Part shown: one piece after another, positions 1 through 10,608 of the stretch
How the letters are laid out: every line of letters begins with the position of its first letter
Numbering within the stretch: the first letter of the stretch is position 1
Source: Salinivibrio costicola subsp. costicola ATCC 33508 = LMG 11651
Lineage (GTDB): Bacteria > Pseudomonadota > Gammaproteobacteria > Enterobacterales > Vibrionaceae
Length of the DNA: 64,000 nucleotides
Direction: 5' to 3'
Assembly: GCA_000565345.1 (NCBI GenBank)
Contig: AQOF01000047.1
Coordinates: forward strand, 1-64,000
Notes under the pieces: model-generated
Databases searched by the model: none
What the model saw: only the letters and a program-made list of their open reading frames with translations
What the model was told of the DNA's origin: nothing
Program-made: the position numbers and the translations under genes

Positions 1-176
1 TATTCACCGCCACAGGCACCACCTTTTCACTTATCTCAGCAAGTGGTGCGGGGTGGCCGCCCCAACGCAAAGACTTGCTGAATGGATGGTTTGTCGAGCA
101 ATGCGCGGCAAAAAGCTTCACCAATCGCGCCACCTGCACCGACAACCGCCACGCGCTGCATGGAATCACTGTTCAT
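1..176 (-). CDS. Short-chain dehydrogenase/reductase, N-terminal part (cut by window edge, frameshifted)
   Basis: The minus strand from 176 reads MNSDSMQRVAVVGAGGAIG and shows the Rossmann GxxGxxG-type nucleotide-binding motif at residues 10-19, as in C-factor-like SDR oxidoreductases. A GGAG ribosome site precedes the start. The frame breaks near position 50, in the G/C-rich stretch around ggggcggccacccc; the next frame continues HPAPLAEISEKVVPVAVN to the window edge, so a one-base indel is likely. Only about 58 residues are visible, so the substrate cannot be named. A second Met at 161 is an alternative start. Confidence 0.6.
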
Positions 177-197
177 TCTCTTGGCTCCTCCAAACAA

Positions 198-222
198 AAA
201 GAGATGCAAACTGCATCTCTTT
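198..222 (-). terminator. Rho-independent terminator after fhuB
   Basis: An 11-bp perfect stem (aaagagatgca / tgcatctcttt) with a 3-nt loop is followed on the minus strand by a T run. It sits 43 bp past the fhuB stop. Confidence 0.75.
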
Positions 223-264
223 AGTTAGGGATGAGGCGATCTTGTCGATCACCGTGCGTTAAAA

Positions 265-2230
265 CTATAGCTTACGTAACACAACCATGAGGTATAGCCC
301 CCCTATCAACGAAGCAATGATCCCAGCCGGCATTTCTTGCGGATACAACCATTGTCGTCCGAGCCAATCGGCAAACAGCATCAATCCCATGCCAATCAAC
401 CCGGCGGTGATCATGTGCGCGCGGGCATTTTTCGCACCCCAACTGCGCGCAATATGCGGAGCCATCAAGCCGACAAAACTAAGCGGCCCTACCACCAAGG
501 TGGCACTGACGGTCATGACCGCGACGAGGGCCAGCAACAGCATGCGGGCACGCCCTACCTTTACCCCTAGCGATTGAGCCGTTTCGCCACCGAGCGGCAA
601 AATATCGAGCCACCGCTGACACATCAATCCCAGTGCCACCAGCACCGCCGCAACCAAGGCCAATGTAGTCACTGTGCTATCGGTCACATAATAGGTTGAG
701 CCTGAAATCCAAGCGAGGACTTGATACGCGCGAGGATCGCCGCCCGCCATCAAGAAGCTCTGTACCGCTTGCATCAGTGCGGCAATGGCTACGCCAGTGA
801 GCAACACCTTTTCTGGCTGGAAGCCGGTTTTGTGATTGAGTAGTACAATCAACGCCAAGGTTGCGCCGGCACCGATTAATCCGCCGACATACAAACTCAG
901 CATAGACGCGCCCATGCCCGCAAAAATGGTGACAATCAGCCCCAGCGCCGTGCCGGCACTGATCCCCATCACCTCAGGCTCGCCATCGGGTTGGCACTTA
1001 AACGCTGAAGCACGGCACCGGCAACAGCAAGCACACCACCCGCCAATGCCGCGGCCAGCAACCGTGGCAAGCGCCACTCCAACAAGGACCAATCGCCGCT
1101 GAGCGCCAGCCACTGCCAACCCTCACTTTGACGCGATACGGTGGCAAAAATCACCACACCTAACACCAGTAACATCAGCGTTCGGCCTAGTGGCCAATCC
1201 TGACGTGGTGCAGGCGTCCCGGCATGCATTTGTTGGCGTTGACGATTCCCCAGTGACACCCGTGGCAACAACCATAAAAGAAGAGGTGCCCCTAACGCTG
1301 CCGTCGCCGCCCCCGTGGGGACCATCATTGCCCGACGGCCGGGTAATAGCTGGACAGCCAAATCAGTGGCTGCCAACATCAATGCGCCTAAAATCATCGC
1401 CAAGCTCAAACGGGTGATAAGCTTGCGTGCGCCGCATAAACGCGCAATCGCGGGCGCGGCGAGACCGACAAAGCCAATCACACCAATCAAGCTAACCACC
1501 CACGCGGTCAGAAGCACCGATAGCCCTAGAGCAATCACGCGGATTTTCGCCAGTGATACGCCCAAGCTTTTCGCCCCTTCATCCGAAAGACTCAGGACGT
1601 TGAGCGGCTTCAACAAGGCAAGGATCAACACGACCGCCAGCCCAATACGTGGCAGTAAGGCTTGCACACTGTGCCAATCGGTTTGCACCATCGAGCCCGC
1701 GCCCCACACCATCATGCCGTGTAGCGCTTCTTGATTCATCAACAGCAGCACGGTGCTGAGCGCGCCGCAGTAAAGGTTTAAAATCAAACCCGCGATCACC
1801 ACTACGGTGGGCGATAAGCCGCGTCGCCATGCCAGCGCAAACACCACCAGCATGGTCAGTACCCCGCCAGACATCGCCACCATCGCGCTCGACCAAGTCA
1901 GTAGCCAAGGGCATAAAGCGTTGCTAGCATCAGCGCCAAGCTGGCGCCATTCGCCACCCCCAGCGTCGACGGCGAAGCTAGTGGGTTACGTAACACCTGT
2001 TGCATCAAGGTACCGGCCAGTCCCAAACATGCGCCAGCCAGTAATGCGGTGACCAAACGCGGCCACCAGGTTAAATGCATCACCACCCCAATCGACGCGC
2101 TGTCATCCAGCGACCATAGAGAATCCCAGAGCATGGACGCGTTTACATTCCACTGCCCCAACTGAGTGGTTGCGAGGCCCAACAGTGCCGTCAGTAACGC
2201 CAAAGGTACCCATAATAGTTTCAGTTTCAT
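265..2230 (-). CDS. fhuB: Ferric hydroxamate ABC transporter permease FhuB (two frameshifts)
   Basis: Inner-membrane permease of the siderophore importer that takes ferric hydroxamates from FhuD across the membrane. The three consecutive frames together make about 655 residues, the usual size of FhuB, which is a tandem fusion of two FecCD-type permease halves. Both halves are visible: [19 protein letters not shown] in the first and a matching [19 protein letters not shown] stretch in the second. The reading frame breaks near 1900-1920 and near 970-1010; total length modulo 3 fits two one-base losses. The ATG overlaps the fhuD stop as ATGA, indicating coupled translation in fhuC-fhuD-fhuB. A terminator follows. 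The frameshifts are either sequencing errors or a dead gene; the intact neighbours favour the former. Confidence 0.85.
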
Positions 2231-3096
2231 GACTGCCCCCCTTGTTCAGGGTCGGTCAATGCCACGGTCACAAGGCGGGCAAAACGTAACGCTGATGGAA
2301 TCGCCCCAAAGCTCCATACCGGATCAATCATCAATGGCGTACGCCCCGTACGTTTAACCAAATATTGCCAAAACATATTGGTCTTAAGGGTTTGCTCCAC
2401 ACCCGCGGGGAGCGGGCGCACAATCACCAGCTGCGCATCAAGGTCTAGCAGCTCGCGGGTGGAAACCATGCTAAACCCCCAACTGTTGGTGGTGTTTTGC
2501 CACGCATTGCTGAGCCCCAATTCACTGATGGCGGCGTGATACAAGCTGTTGGTCCCAAACACCCGCACATGGTTGGGGTCTAGGAACTGGATCATCAGCA
2601 GCGGGGGCTGTTCACCGGGAATCGTATCGCGCAAGCTCGCCAATTGCTGTTTCGCATTGGCAATCAGGGTTTCACCGGCCTCCCGACGGTTAGCTTCGCG
2701 CGCAATTTTCCGCGTCACGGTTTTTAACGACGTCCAGCTTAGGCCACTTTCATACAGAGGAATCGAGCTGACCGGCGCAATAGTGCTCAGCTTGGGCGTC
2801 ATCGCCTTAAAAATGGGCGAAATCAGAATTTTATCGGGGTGAAGCTCAGCCAAACGCTCCATATTCGGCTGGGTGCGAAGCCCAATATCGACGGTTTTTT
2901 CTGGAATGGGCGGGGCTTTCACCCACGAATTGTAATCCGCCTTTTGCGCGACCGCGACGGGCGTCACCCCCAAGGCCAATAAGGTTTCAGTTTGGGTCCA
3001 ATCCAGCGAGAGAATACGAGGCGACGCGCTGACGCTCGCTGACATCATGGCCGCGGTCAGCCAGACCATAAGCGTCAGAAAAGAGGACTTGATCAT
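2227..3096 (-). CDS. fhuD: Ferric hydroxamate periplasmic binding protein FhuD
   Basis: Substrate-binding protein for ferric hydroxamate siderophores, delivering them to FhuB. The 289-residue product has an N-terminal signal peptide (hydrophobic stretch 5-22, cleavage probable after ASVSA) with no lipobox cysteine, followed by the PRILSLDWTQTETLLALGVTP start typical of FhuD-type binding proteins and the NMERLAELHPDKIL segment. The length agrees with the family. Its ATG overlaps the fhuC stop by ATGA at the 5-prime side and its own stop overlaps the fhuB start, so all three are co-translated. No outer-membrane receptor gene is in the window. Assignment to hydroxamate rather than another siderophore rests on the fused FhuB. 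Confidence 0.85.
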   Translation of the reverse strand: MIKSSFLTLMVWLTAAMMSASVSASPRILSLDWTQTETLLALGVTPVAVAQKADYNSWVKAPPIPEKTVDIGLRTQPNMERLAELHPDKILISPIFKAMTPKLSTIAPVSSIPLYESGLSWTSLKTVTRKIAREANRREAGETLIANAKQQLASLRDTIPGEQPPLLMIQFLDPNHVRVFGTNSLYHAAISELGLSNAWQNTTNSWGFSMVSTRELLDLDAQLVIVRPLPAGVEQTLKTNMFWQYLVKRTGRTPLMIDPVWSFGAIPSALRFARLVTVALTDPEQGGQS

Positions 3097-3872
3097 ACTG
3101 GCGATAACTCCCCCGGCATAGCGACCGCATAGCCGGCGGCATGATCGGCAATCGGCATTTCAATACCATAAATCGATTTGAGGGCCGACTCTTGAAACAC
3201 ATCACTAACCGCACCTTGAGTCAGGACTTGCCCGCTGTGCAAGGCGACAATCTCATCACAAAAACGCGCCGCCATATTAATATCGTGCACCACGATAATG
3301 ATGGACTTATCCAGCTCTCGGCTGAGTTTTCGCACCAAGGTCATCACTTCAACTTGGTGGGCTACATCTAGTGCAGATAGCGGCTCATCGAGCAGTAAGT
3401 AACGCGTTTGCTGTGCCAGCAGCATCGCAATCCATAGCCGTTGGCGCTCGCCGCCCGATAAGGTATCGACCAAGCGCTCGGCATAATCTTGGGTACCGGT
3501 GAGCGCCATTGCCTCGTTGATCGCTTGGTGATCGGCTTTGGTCAACCGCCCCAGCAAGCCATGCCAAGGATAGCGACCAAAACTGACCAACTCATACCCA
3601 GTTAAGTTATCTGTTGCCGGTAAATGCTGTGGCAAATACGCCACCTCGCGCGCAAACGCTTTTTCTGACCATTTCGACAAGGGCTTTTGGTCTAATGCGA
3701 TCTGTCCGCTGCTGGTTGCCTGTTGCTGCGCTAACAGCTTTATCAACGTCGATTTGCCCGAACCATTGTGGCCGACCAACGCACAGATTTTTCCTGGCGT
3801 AAACGACAAGCTCACCTTATCAAGCAACACTTTTCCGTTGACGGCAAACGCAACGTCCTTTGCCTCTAACAT
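3093..3872 (-). CDS. fhuC: Ferric hydroxamate ABC transporter ATPase FhuC
   Basis: Cytoplasmic ATPase that powers the FhuB permease. The 259 residues contain Walker A GHNGSGKST (about residue 34), the ABC signature LSGGERQR, Walker B YLLLDEPLSALD and the switch histidine in IIIVVHDINMA. It is the first gene of fhuC-fhuD-fhuB; an AGGA ribosome site lies 7 nt before the ATG. A Fur-like sequence lies about 85 bp upstream, in line with iron repression of such operons. Confidence 0.9.
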   Translation of the reverse strand: MLEAKDVAFAVNGKVLLDKVSLSFTPGKICALVGHNGSGKSTLIKLLAQQQATSSGQIALDQKPLSKWSEKAFAREVAYLPQHLPATDNLTGYELVSFGRYPWHGLLGRLTKADHQAINEAMALTGTQDYAERLVDTLSGGERQRLWIAMLLAQQTRYLLLDEPLSALDVAHQVEVMTLVRKLSRELDKSIIIVVHDINMAARFCDEIVALHSGQVLTQGAVSDVFQESALKSIYGIEMPIADHAAGYAVAMPGELSPV

Positions 3873-3955
3873 ATCCCGATCCTACTGCTTAAGTACAAGC
3901 GCGGGATGCGCCTGTCAGTTAATTCTACAGTTGGTAATTTTCCGATGCCTAAAAA

Positions 3956-3974
3956 GCAAATGCAAACCATTTTG
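3956..3974. promoter_or_regulatory. Possible Fur box upstream of fhuC
   Basis: The 19-mer starting GCAAATGCAAACC matches 12 of 19 positions of the classical Fur consensus (three GATAAT-like hexamers). It lies about 85 bp upstream of fhuC, where an iron operator would be expected. The match is only moderate. Confidence 0.4.
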
Positions 3975-4112
3975 ATTTCGCTTTGTGCGCTTAGCGCTTG
4001 TTAATCAGAGAAATTAGACCTCAACCACGTCACCATCAGGGATCCAAACACCATTCAGCCTCGTATCACCGAAAGTGAATAGAAGATTGTTGTTACTACT
4101 GTCGAGAGCCCT

Positions 4113-5670
4113 ATGTCCCCGCCGATCAGCCTTGTGTGGTTAAAACGCGATTTACGCCTGCGGGATCATGCCCCTTTACAAGCTGCCATTGCAGCGGGGC
4201 GTCCCTTAGTGATCCTGTACCTGTTTGAGCCACTGCTGCTTAACGATCCGCACCATAGCGAGCGCCATTGGCGGTTTGTCTGGCAATCGCTTTGCGATCT
4301 TAATCAGCAGCTGGCGCCGCTTGGCGGGCAGGTCACCATTTGCCAAGGTGAAGCACTTGCCGTTTTCGACGCCATCCACCAGCAACGGGCCATTGGCGCG
4401 GTGTATAGCCATCAAGAAATTGGCGTCGACGCGACGTTTTCTCGCGATAAAGCGGTGGCGAAATGGCTGGCAAGCCATCAGATCCCTTGGCATGAATTTC
4501 CCACTGGGGCGGTGATCCGCGGCGCGAAAGATCGGGTTGATTGGGACGCAGAATGGCAAAAGGTGATGCGCGCCCCTCTTGCCGATCCGGATTGGCAGCA
4601 AGCGCGCTGGCTAGACACATCACTTACGCTACCCGCGCTCGAACACCACAAGTGGGATTCTCCCGCGCCACGCTTTCAGCCCGGCGGGCCGAGTTGGGCG
4701 TGATAAAACCTTGCAGTCTTTTTTCCGCGAGCGTGGGCAAACTTATCAGCGCCACATCTCTAAACCGCTCGCCAGCCGCAAAAGCTGTACCCGACTGTCA
4801 CCCTATCTTGCTTGGGGTAACATCAGCGTGCGCGAGATGTATCAAATTACCCTCCTCCATTGGCAGAAAAAGGGTTGGCGGCGTGCGCTGGTCGCTATGG
4901 TGTCGCGTTTGCATTGGCACTGTCATTTTATGCAGAAATTTGAAAGCGAGCACCACATGGAGCATCGCCCCGTCAATCGAGGCTACTTACATTTTGAGTA
5001 CGCGAACGGTCCGCAGAGCGATGCGCACCTGCTCGCATGGCAACAAGGCCATACTGGTTATCCGCTCGTCGATGCCTGTATGCGGTGCCTACACGCCACC
5101 GGCTATACCAACTTTCGGATGCGGGCGATGCTGGTCAGTTTTTTAACCCACCACCTACTGATTGACTGGCGGCGTGGTGTGCATCATTTGGCGCAGCTAT
5201 TTCTCGATTTTGAGCCCGGCATTCACTACCCCCAGTTTCAAATGCAGGCTGGCGTGACAGGCGCCAATACCCTGCGCATTTATAACCCAGTGAAACAATC
5301 GCAGGAGCAAGATCCGGAAGGGGCATTTATTCGTGAATGGTTACCCGAGCTTTCTCCCTTGCCCGACAGTTTGATCCACACCCCGTGGCAAATGACCGAC
5401 ATGGAAGCGATGATGTACGGCGTGGTGCTTGGCGAAGATTACCCGAAAGCCATTGTCGATATAGAACAAACCGGCAAACGTGCGCGTGATATTTTATGGT
5501 CGTTTCGTCAACAGGATGCGGTTCGTATCGAAAAAGCACGGATACTCGCCACCCATGTGCGTCCAAACAGCCCTGAGCGAACAAATAGCCCTGAGCACGC
5601 GGATAACGGCCAGACAAAACGACGTTCACGTGCCACGCAGTCTCCTGGAGGTAACCACGATGGCGCATAA
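4113..5670 (+). CDS. Photolyase/cryptochrome family flavoprotein (frameshifted)
   Basis: FAD-dependent DNA photolyase or cryptochrome, expected to repair UV dimers with light energy. The N-terminal part has the photolyase alpha/beta domain start [18 protein letters not shown]; the C-terminal part has the FAD-binding helical domain with [37 protein letters not shown] and the [12 protein letters not shown] segment. The frame breaks near 4690-4710; the whole gene would encode about 518 residues, normal for the family. Downstream DUF2256 is a frequent neighbour of photolyase-related genes and overlaps its 3-prime end. Whether it acts as a photolyase or a blue-light receptor cannot be told from the sequence alone. 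Confidence 0.82.
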
Positions 5671-5821
5671 AAAGCCGCATCTTCCCACCAAGGCATGTTT
5701 GACGTGCGAACGCCCCTTTACGTGGCGTAAAAAGTGGGCGCGCTGTTGGGACGAAGTTAGGTATTGCTCTGACCGTTGCCGCCGGGAAGGTCGTCGCCAT
5801 GCGCGAGCGGCGACGCACTGA
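5660..5821 (+). CDS. DUF2256 family small cysteine-rich protein
   Basis: A 53-residue basic protein beginning [20 protein letters not shown] and containing [21 protein letters not shown] and [11 protein letters not shown], so four to five cysteines arranged as a possible zinc knuckle. A ggag ribosome site at 5647-5650 decides the start at 5660, inside the last codons of the photolyase gene. The family has no established function; its recurrent place next to photolyase/cryptochrome genes suggests a linked role. The last 65 bp overlap the end of the convergent LysR gene. Confidence 0.8.
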   Translation: MAHKKPHLPTKACLTCERPFTWRKKWARCWDEVRYCSDRCRREGRRHARAATH

Positions 5822-6689
5822 ACGCATCTAAAAGCGAATTCAATTTCGGATGTACCCACTGACGTTTAATCGATACCGCATAAAACGGCTCATACACACT
5901 CGGCAGTAAGGCGTAGCGGGTGAGCATACCGCTATCTAGCTCATCGCGAACCACCACTTCGGGCATTACCGCTAACGCATCATTGTCTCGGGTTAATAGG
6001 CGCAGCATCGCCATATCATTGGCTTCTGCCATGATGTAAGGCTTGAGTTGATACTGCGCAGAGATGGCATCGAACCCCGAGCGAATCGGGTTATCACCAT
6101 AAGGCAACACCCACGCTTGGTGCTGGTAGCTGGCGTCTAAGGTGGGCGATAAGACTTTACCCGGCCAACCAATCACGGCGACCGGCTGGCGTGCCAGTTG
6201 CTGATACTGCCAAATCTGTTTATTGGTGCCACGCACCGCAATATTGGTCAGTGCTAAATCCAGCTGGTGATCAGACAGCGCATGGAGCAAGCCGGTTTGA
6301 TCCATCGACTGCAACACATAACGGCACTCCCGTTGATTCACCAACGGCTGAATAAACTGCTCGATAAAGTTCCGCGACATGGTCGATAAGGTGCCAATGC
6401 GAATCGTGGCACTGGACAGCGCCCCGCCACTGGATAACAACTGCTCAAGCTCTTCCCCTTGGCGAAATATTTCTTCGGCATAGTTCATCGCTTGATAGCC
6501 ACTTTCGGTCAACGTCAATGTACGACCTTGCCGCTCAAACAATTGCACCTGCATCGCCTGCTCAAGCTGCTTGATTTGTGACGATAGCGCCGACTGCGAA
6601 ATATGCAGGTTACGGGCGGTCTGGGTCAGGTTGCCATGGCGTGCCACCTGCCAAAAATAATACAAATGATGGTAGTTAAGTCGGCTCAT
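5757..6689 (-). CDS. LysR-family regulator next to dabAB
   Basis: A 310-residue LysR-type regulator. The helix-turn-helix covers residues 4-62 ([24 protein letters not shown]), followed by the effector-binding domain. The opening [19 protein letters not shown] resembles the NhaR-like subgroup. It diverges from dabB across a 99-bp intergenic region, the normal arrangement for a LysR activator and its target, so it probably controls the carbon-uptake pair; this is inference. Its C-terminal 21 codons overlap the 3-prime end of DUF2256 on the other strand. Confidence 0.85.
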   Translation of the reverse strand: MSRLNYHHLYYFWQVARHGNLTQTARNLHISQSALSSQIKQLEQAMQVQLFERQGRTLTLTESGYQAMNYAEEIFRQGEELEQLLSSGGALSSATIRIGTLSTMSRNFIEQFIQPLVNQRECRYVLQSMDQTGLLHALSDHQLDLALTNIAVRGTNKQIWQYQQLARQPVAVIGWPGKVLSPTLDASYQHQAWVLPYGDNPIRSGFDAISAQYQLKPYIMAEANDMAMLRLLTRDNDALAVMPEVVVRDELDSGMLTRYALLPSVYEPFYAVSIKRQWVHPKLNSLLDAFSASPLAHGDDLPGGNGQSNT

Positions 6690-6788
6690 CGTTCTCTAAA
6701 ACAGAATGAAAAGTAATTTATTATGTATTTTACTTAATTGTAGTAAGTTTTCACAATGGTTCGCATAACTATTGCTGTGAGGTAAGTC

Positions 6789-8154
6789 ATGTTATCCCTA
6801 TTTCTCGTCACGCCGCTCAAACTGGTGCTGCTGGCACTGGTTGCGCTTCTTGGCGGTGTTATCTGGCGATACAGTGCCACCGCGTTTGCAGGCCAAACCG
6901 ACAAACACCGTTTTCTTTTATCCTTACTGCTCACCTTGTCGGCAGTCTTGTTGGTTTTAGTCAGCAATCACCTGTTGCTGTTTTGGCTTGCTTGGGTGGC
7001 GGTTAGCCTCTCATTGGGTCGCTTAATTCTTTTCTATCCGCATCGGCCTCGCGCCCAACTCGCGGCACACAAAAAAATGCTGCTCGCCCGCTTTAGCGAA
7101 TTGCTACTCGGTGGCGCATTTTTACTGTTATTTTTCCACTACCAAACCGCGCAGATTGACCAATTGATGTTTCAAGTCAGCCAGCAGCCTCACACGCTGA
7201 CTGTAAGCATCGCCGCCTTTATGCTGGTGGGTGTGGCGATCATTAAGTGCGCGCAACTGCCCTTGCACGGCTGGCTCATTCAAGTGGTGGAAGCACCTAC
7301 GCCTGTCTCTGCCTTGTTGCACGCCGGTATTGTGAATCTTGGCGGGATCTTATTGATGCTGCTCGCGCCAGTGCTCGCGGCGAGCCCCAGTGCCAGCTTT
7401 GCACTGCTGGTTATCGCCGGTGTCAGTACCCTGGTGGCAGGCTGGTGAGCCTGACACGCGTGAGCATTAAGGTAAAACTGGCGTGGTCGACCGTCGCACA
7501 AATGGGTCTGATGTTAGTTGAAATCGCCCTAGGCCTTTATGAGTTGGCACTGCTGCACTTACTGGCGCACTCTTTCTACAAGGCGTTCTCTTTCCTCAAC
7601 AGCGGCAATGGGGTGAATCATTGGCTAGCAACCCAACTGGCCGACGCCTCAGTTCCGCGTCGCTGCCATTGGCTTGCCGCGATGGCCACCACCGCCGGTT
7701 TGATTGTCGCCGTGCACCTGAGTGTCGGTATTTTAAATAGTTTGGCAGCCGGTTGGTTGCTGTGGATGGCGATGACCATGCTGCTATTACCGGCCTTTAC
7801 CCGCCCAGGCGCTGCTCGCCCGACACGCGTGCTGCTCAGTAGCGTGTTTGCCCTTGGCCTGCTTGGCTCTACGCCGCCATTAAACATAGCTTGATTGTGT
7901 TTGTCGCGGGTGGAAATGCCACCTATTTATTTGCCGATGCCTTTGCGCTGGTGCTGTTTATCACGCTGTTTGCTCTATCACTGGCGGTCCAGTACTGGCC
8001 TCACAAAGCGTGGGTCAACCGCCTGTTTATTTGGCTGAACGCCGGGGCTTACCTTGATGAGTGGGCGACGCGCCTAACACTCAAATGGTGGCCGAGTGCT
8101 TCTTTAATCCAACTACAAACGACCCAATGGCAACCGCATAAGGAGACGCGTTAA
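6789..8154 (+). CDS. dabB: DabB-like, NuoL-related proton-conducting subunit (two frameshifts)
   Basis: Membrane subunit of the DAB inorganic carbon accumulation complex, related to complex I subunit NuoL and thought to couple ion flow to CO2 hydration by DabA. Three frames cover the gene: 6789 to about 7445, about 7445 to 7880, and about 7880 to 8154; two single-base losses would restore roughly 455 residues. Recognisable are many membrane helices, the LPLHGWLIQVVEAPTPVSALLHAG signature of NuoL/Mrp antiporters and the LLAHSFYKAFSFLNSG segment. The stop overlaps the dabA start (taatg). A GAGG ribosome site lies before the ATG. Not nuoL itself: there are no other nuo genes and dabA follows. 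Confidence 0.82.
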
Positions 8155-10600
8155 TGATTGCGAAAACGCCCAACGTATCTGCACACCCTGAGTCCCTCGA
8201 TGTGAGCGATTTTCGCGATGCCACCCAGCAAGCGGTCGTAGCGATTGCGCCAAGCTGGCCGTTGGATCAAATGATTGCGGTGAACCCATGGTGGCCGCAA
8301 CGCTTTACCCCCATTGAGCAAGTCTTTGCTGAGCAAGCGGTGTTAAGTGGCCACTGTCCGCTAATGCCGTCGGCGTACTATCTGTCGCATTGGCAATCGC
8401 CCATTAGTGAGGCACACCTTGCCGAGGCCATTTCAACCTCTGGCAGCGCATTAACAGTGAGTGATTGTCTGCGTGCACTGCGCATTCATAGCAGTAACCT
8501 CCCGCATTGGAGGCCATTGGCTGAGTTGTGTGATTACACCAGAGAAACACAAGAAGGCTTATCGTGGCAGCAAGAAATCCAGCAGCAAGTGAGCCAGTTT
8601 CTCGCACTCTATCACCAATACCCACAGCGTTTTGATGCCCAAGGCCAAGGCGGTGAGCACCTTTATCAATGCTGGTTGAGTGTGGTGAGCCAAGATAAAG
8701 GCATTAAAACCCTCACAGGCGTGGATTTGCTCGCCGATTTCGCCGCACTGCCTATCCAAATGGATGCACTGATCGCTGAAGCAGCCGCCTTTTGGCAACC
8801 GATCCTTCACGACCAAGACGGTAACTTGGCCTATTGCCACGCGCTGATGCATGGTTTATCGGGTTGGGCAAGCTGGCAAGCCTGGTTAGATTGGCAGCAA
8901 CAGCTCAGTGACAGTGAACAACAAGATCATGGCATGGGCCTATTCGCGATTTTACTCGCGTGGGATACAGTGCTGGCACGCTGGCTTGCTAAACATCGTG
9001 ACACAGCGTGGGCAAGCATTCGTCAGTCCATGCACCATCAAGCGGTGAATGTGCGCCATTGGTATCACCAAGCACAGCAACAGCTCGCGCCCCTGTGGAT
9101 TTGGCAACAAGCGCTGGAAATCAGTCAGCAGCGCCCTTGGGCACACGCCTTGTCCGCGCAGGCCAGTGTCGACACTCTCGCCACCTCGCCTACGCTGCAA
9201 GCTGTGTTTTGTATCGATGTGCGCTCGGAGCCAATGCGTCGCGCGTTAGAAGCACAATCTGATCGGATTCAAACCCTTGGCTTTGCTGGCTTTTTTGGCT
9301 TGCCGATCGCCTATCAACCCACTGATAGCCAGATTCAACGCCCGCAACTGCCCGGCTTATTGGCACCGGCTGTCACCGCCTCACAAACCCATGCTACCCC
9401 CGAACGCTGGTTGCGAATGACCAAGCTCGGCTGGCAGCGTAGCCTCGATGCGCCCGCCGCCAACTTAGGCATGGTCGAAGCCGGTGGCATGCTGAAGCTA
9501 GTGAGCCTATTAAAACGCGCATTACGCATTTCTGGCACCGAAAACCCGTTAAATCGACTCAGCCATACTGACAGTGATTGGGCGCTCACCCGTGACAATA
9601 CACCATTAACCGCAGCAGAAAAGGCAGAGCTAGGCGCTGGTATCTTGCGCGCCATGGGCATTGCTGACCATTTAGCCGATGCCGTCTTGTTGGTGGGTCA
9701 TGGCAGTGAAACCTGTAACAACCCTCACGCAGCAGGGCTTGACTGTGGTGCTTGCGGTGGACAAACCGGTGAGGTGAATGTCCGTGTACTCGCACAGCTT
9801 CTTAACGATGCCGACGTGCGTGATGCCATGGCACAGCAAGGCGTAACGATTCCCGCCAGCACCCGTTTTTATGCCGCCATGCACAACACCACGACCGACG
9901 CACTGGATGTCTTTCACGCCCCCGAGCATGCCACGTGGCAAACTTGGCTGGCCGCTGCGAGCGAGCAAGCACGTGCAACCCGCGCCAACCAGTTGATCAA
10001 ACGCCTACCCAGCCATCTAAACTCAAACGCTTCTTTGCTACACGGGCCAAAGATTGGGCACAAATGCGCCCTGAATGGGGGCTGTGCGACAATGCCGCGT
10101 TAATCGTGGGCCCGCGCACCCTGTCTCGACAGATTAATTTGCAAGGTCGCAGCTTTTTACACGACTACGACTGGCATAGAGACAGTGACTTTAGCCAGCT
10201 TACGGCAATCCTCACCGCGCCCGTGGTGGTGACCAATTGGATCAACTTGCAGTACTTTGCTTCTGTTACCGCACCGGAAAAATTCGGCAGCGGAAACAAA
10301 TTGCTGCACAACATCGTGGGTGGCCACATTGGGGTGTTTGAAGGGAATGGTGGTGACTTGCGAATTGGCTTATCGCATCAATCTGTGCACGATGGCCGTC
10401 GATATCGCCACCAGCCAGTGCGATTAAGCGTATTTATCGCTGCCCCTCGGGAGGCAATTGATAGTATACTTGCACGCCATAACGATATAGCCGCGCTGGC
10501 GAATCACGGCTGGCTGTACTTGATGCAAATTGATGCGCAAGGTGCAGTATGGCAACGCGATCGCTCGGGTCAGTGGTATCACCTGAACGTAGCAACATAA
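8154..10600 (+). CDS. dabA: DabA-like (DUF2309) carbonic-anhydrase-like subunit (frameshifted)
   Basis: Cytoplasmic zinc subunit of the DAB complex, thought to hydrate CO2 one-way to bicarbonate. Zinc and active-site residues of the family are present: Cys353 and Asp355 in AVFCIDVRSEPMRR, His516 in LVGHGSETCNNP and Cys531 in LDCGACGG. The frame breaks near 10025; restored, the protein is about 815 residues, usual for DabA. The C-terminal part holds NWINLQYFASVTAPEKFGSG and KLLHNIVGGHIGVFEGN, conserved in the family. It is translationally coupled to dabB and is likely controlled by the divergent LysR gene. Confidence 0.87.
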
Positions 10601-10608
10601 AACGGAGC

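Noticed and set aside
265..1883. Two separate single-domain siderophore permeases
   Set aside because: The fragments align head to tail as one fused FhuB broken by frameshifts.
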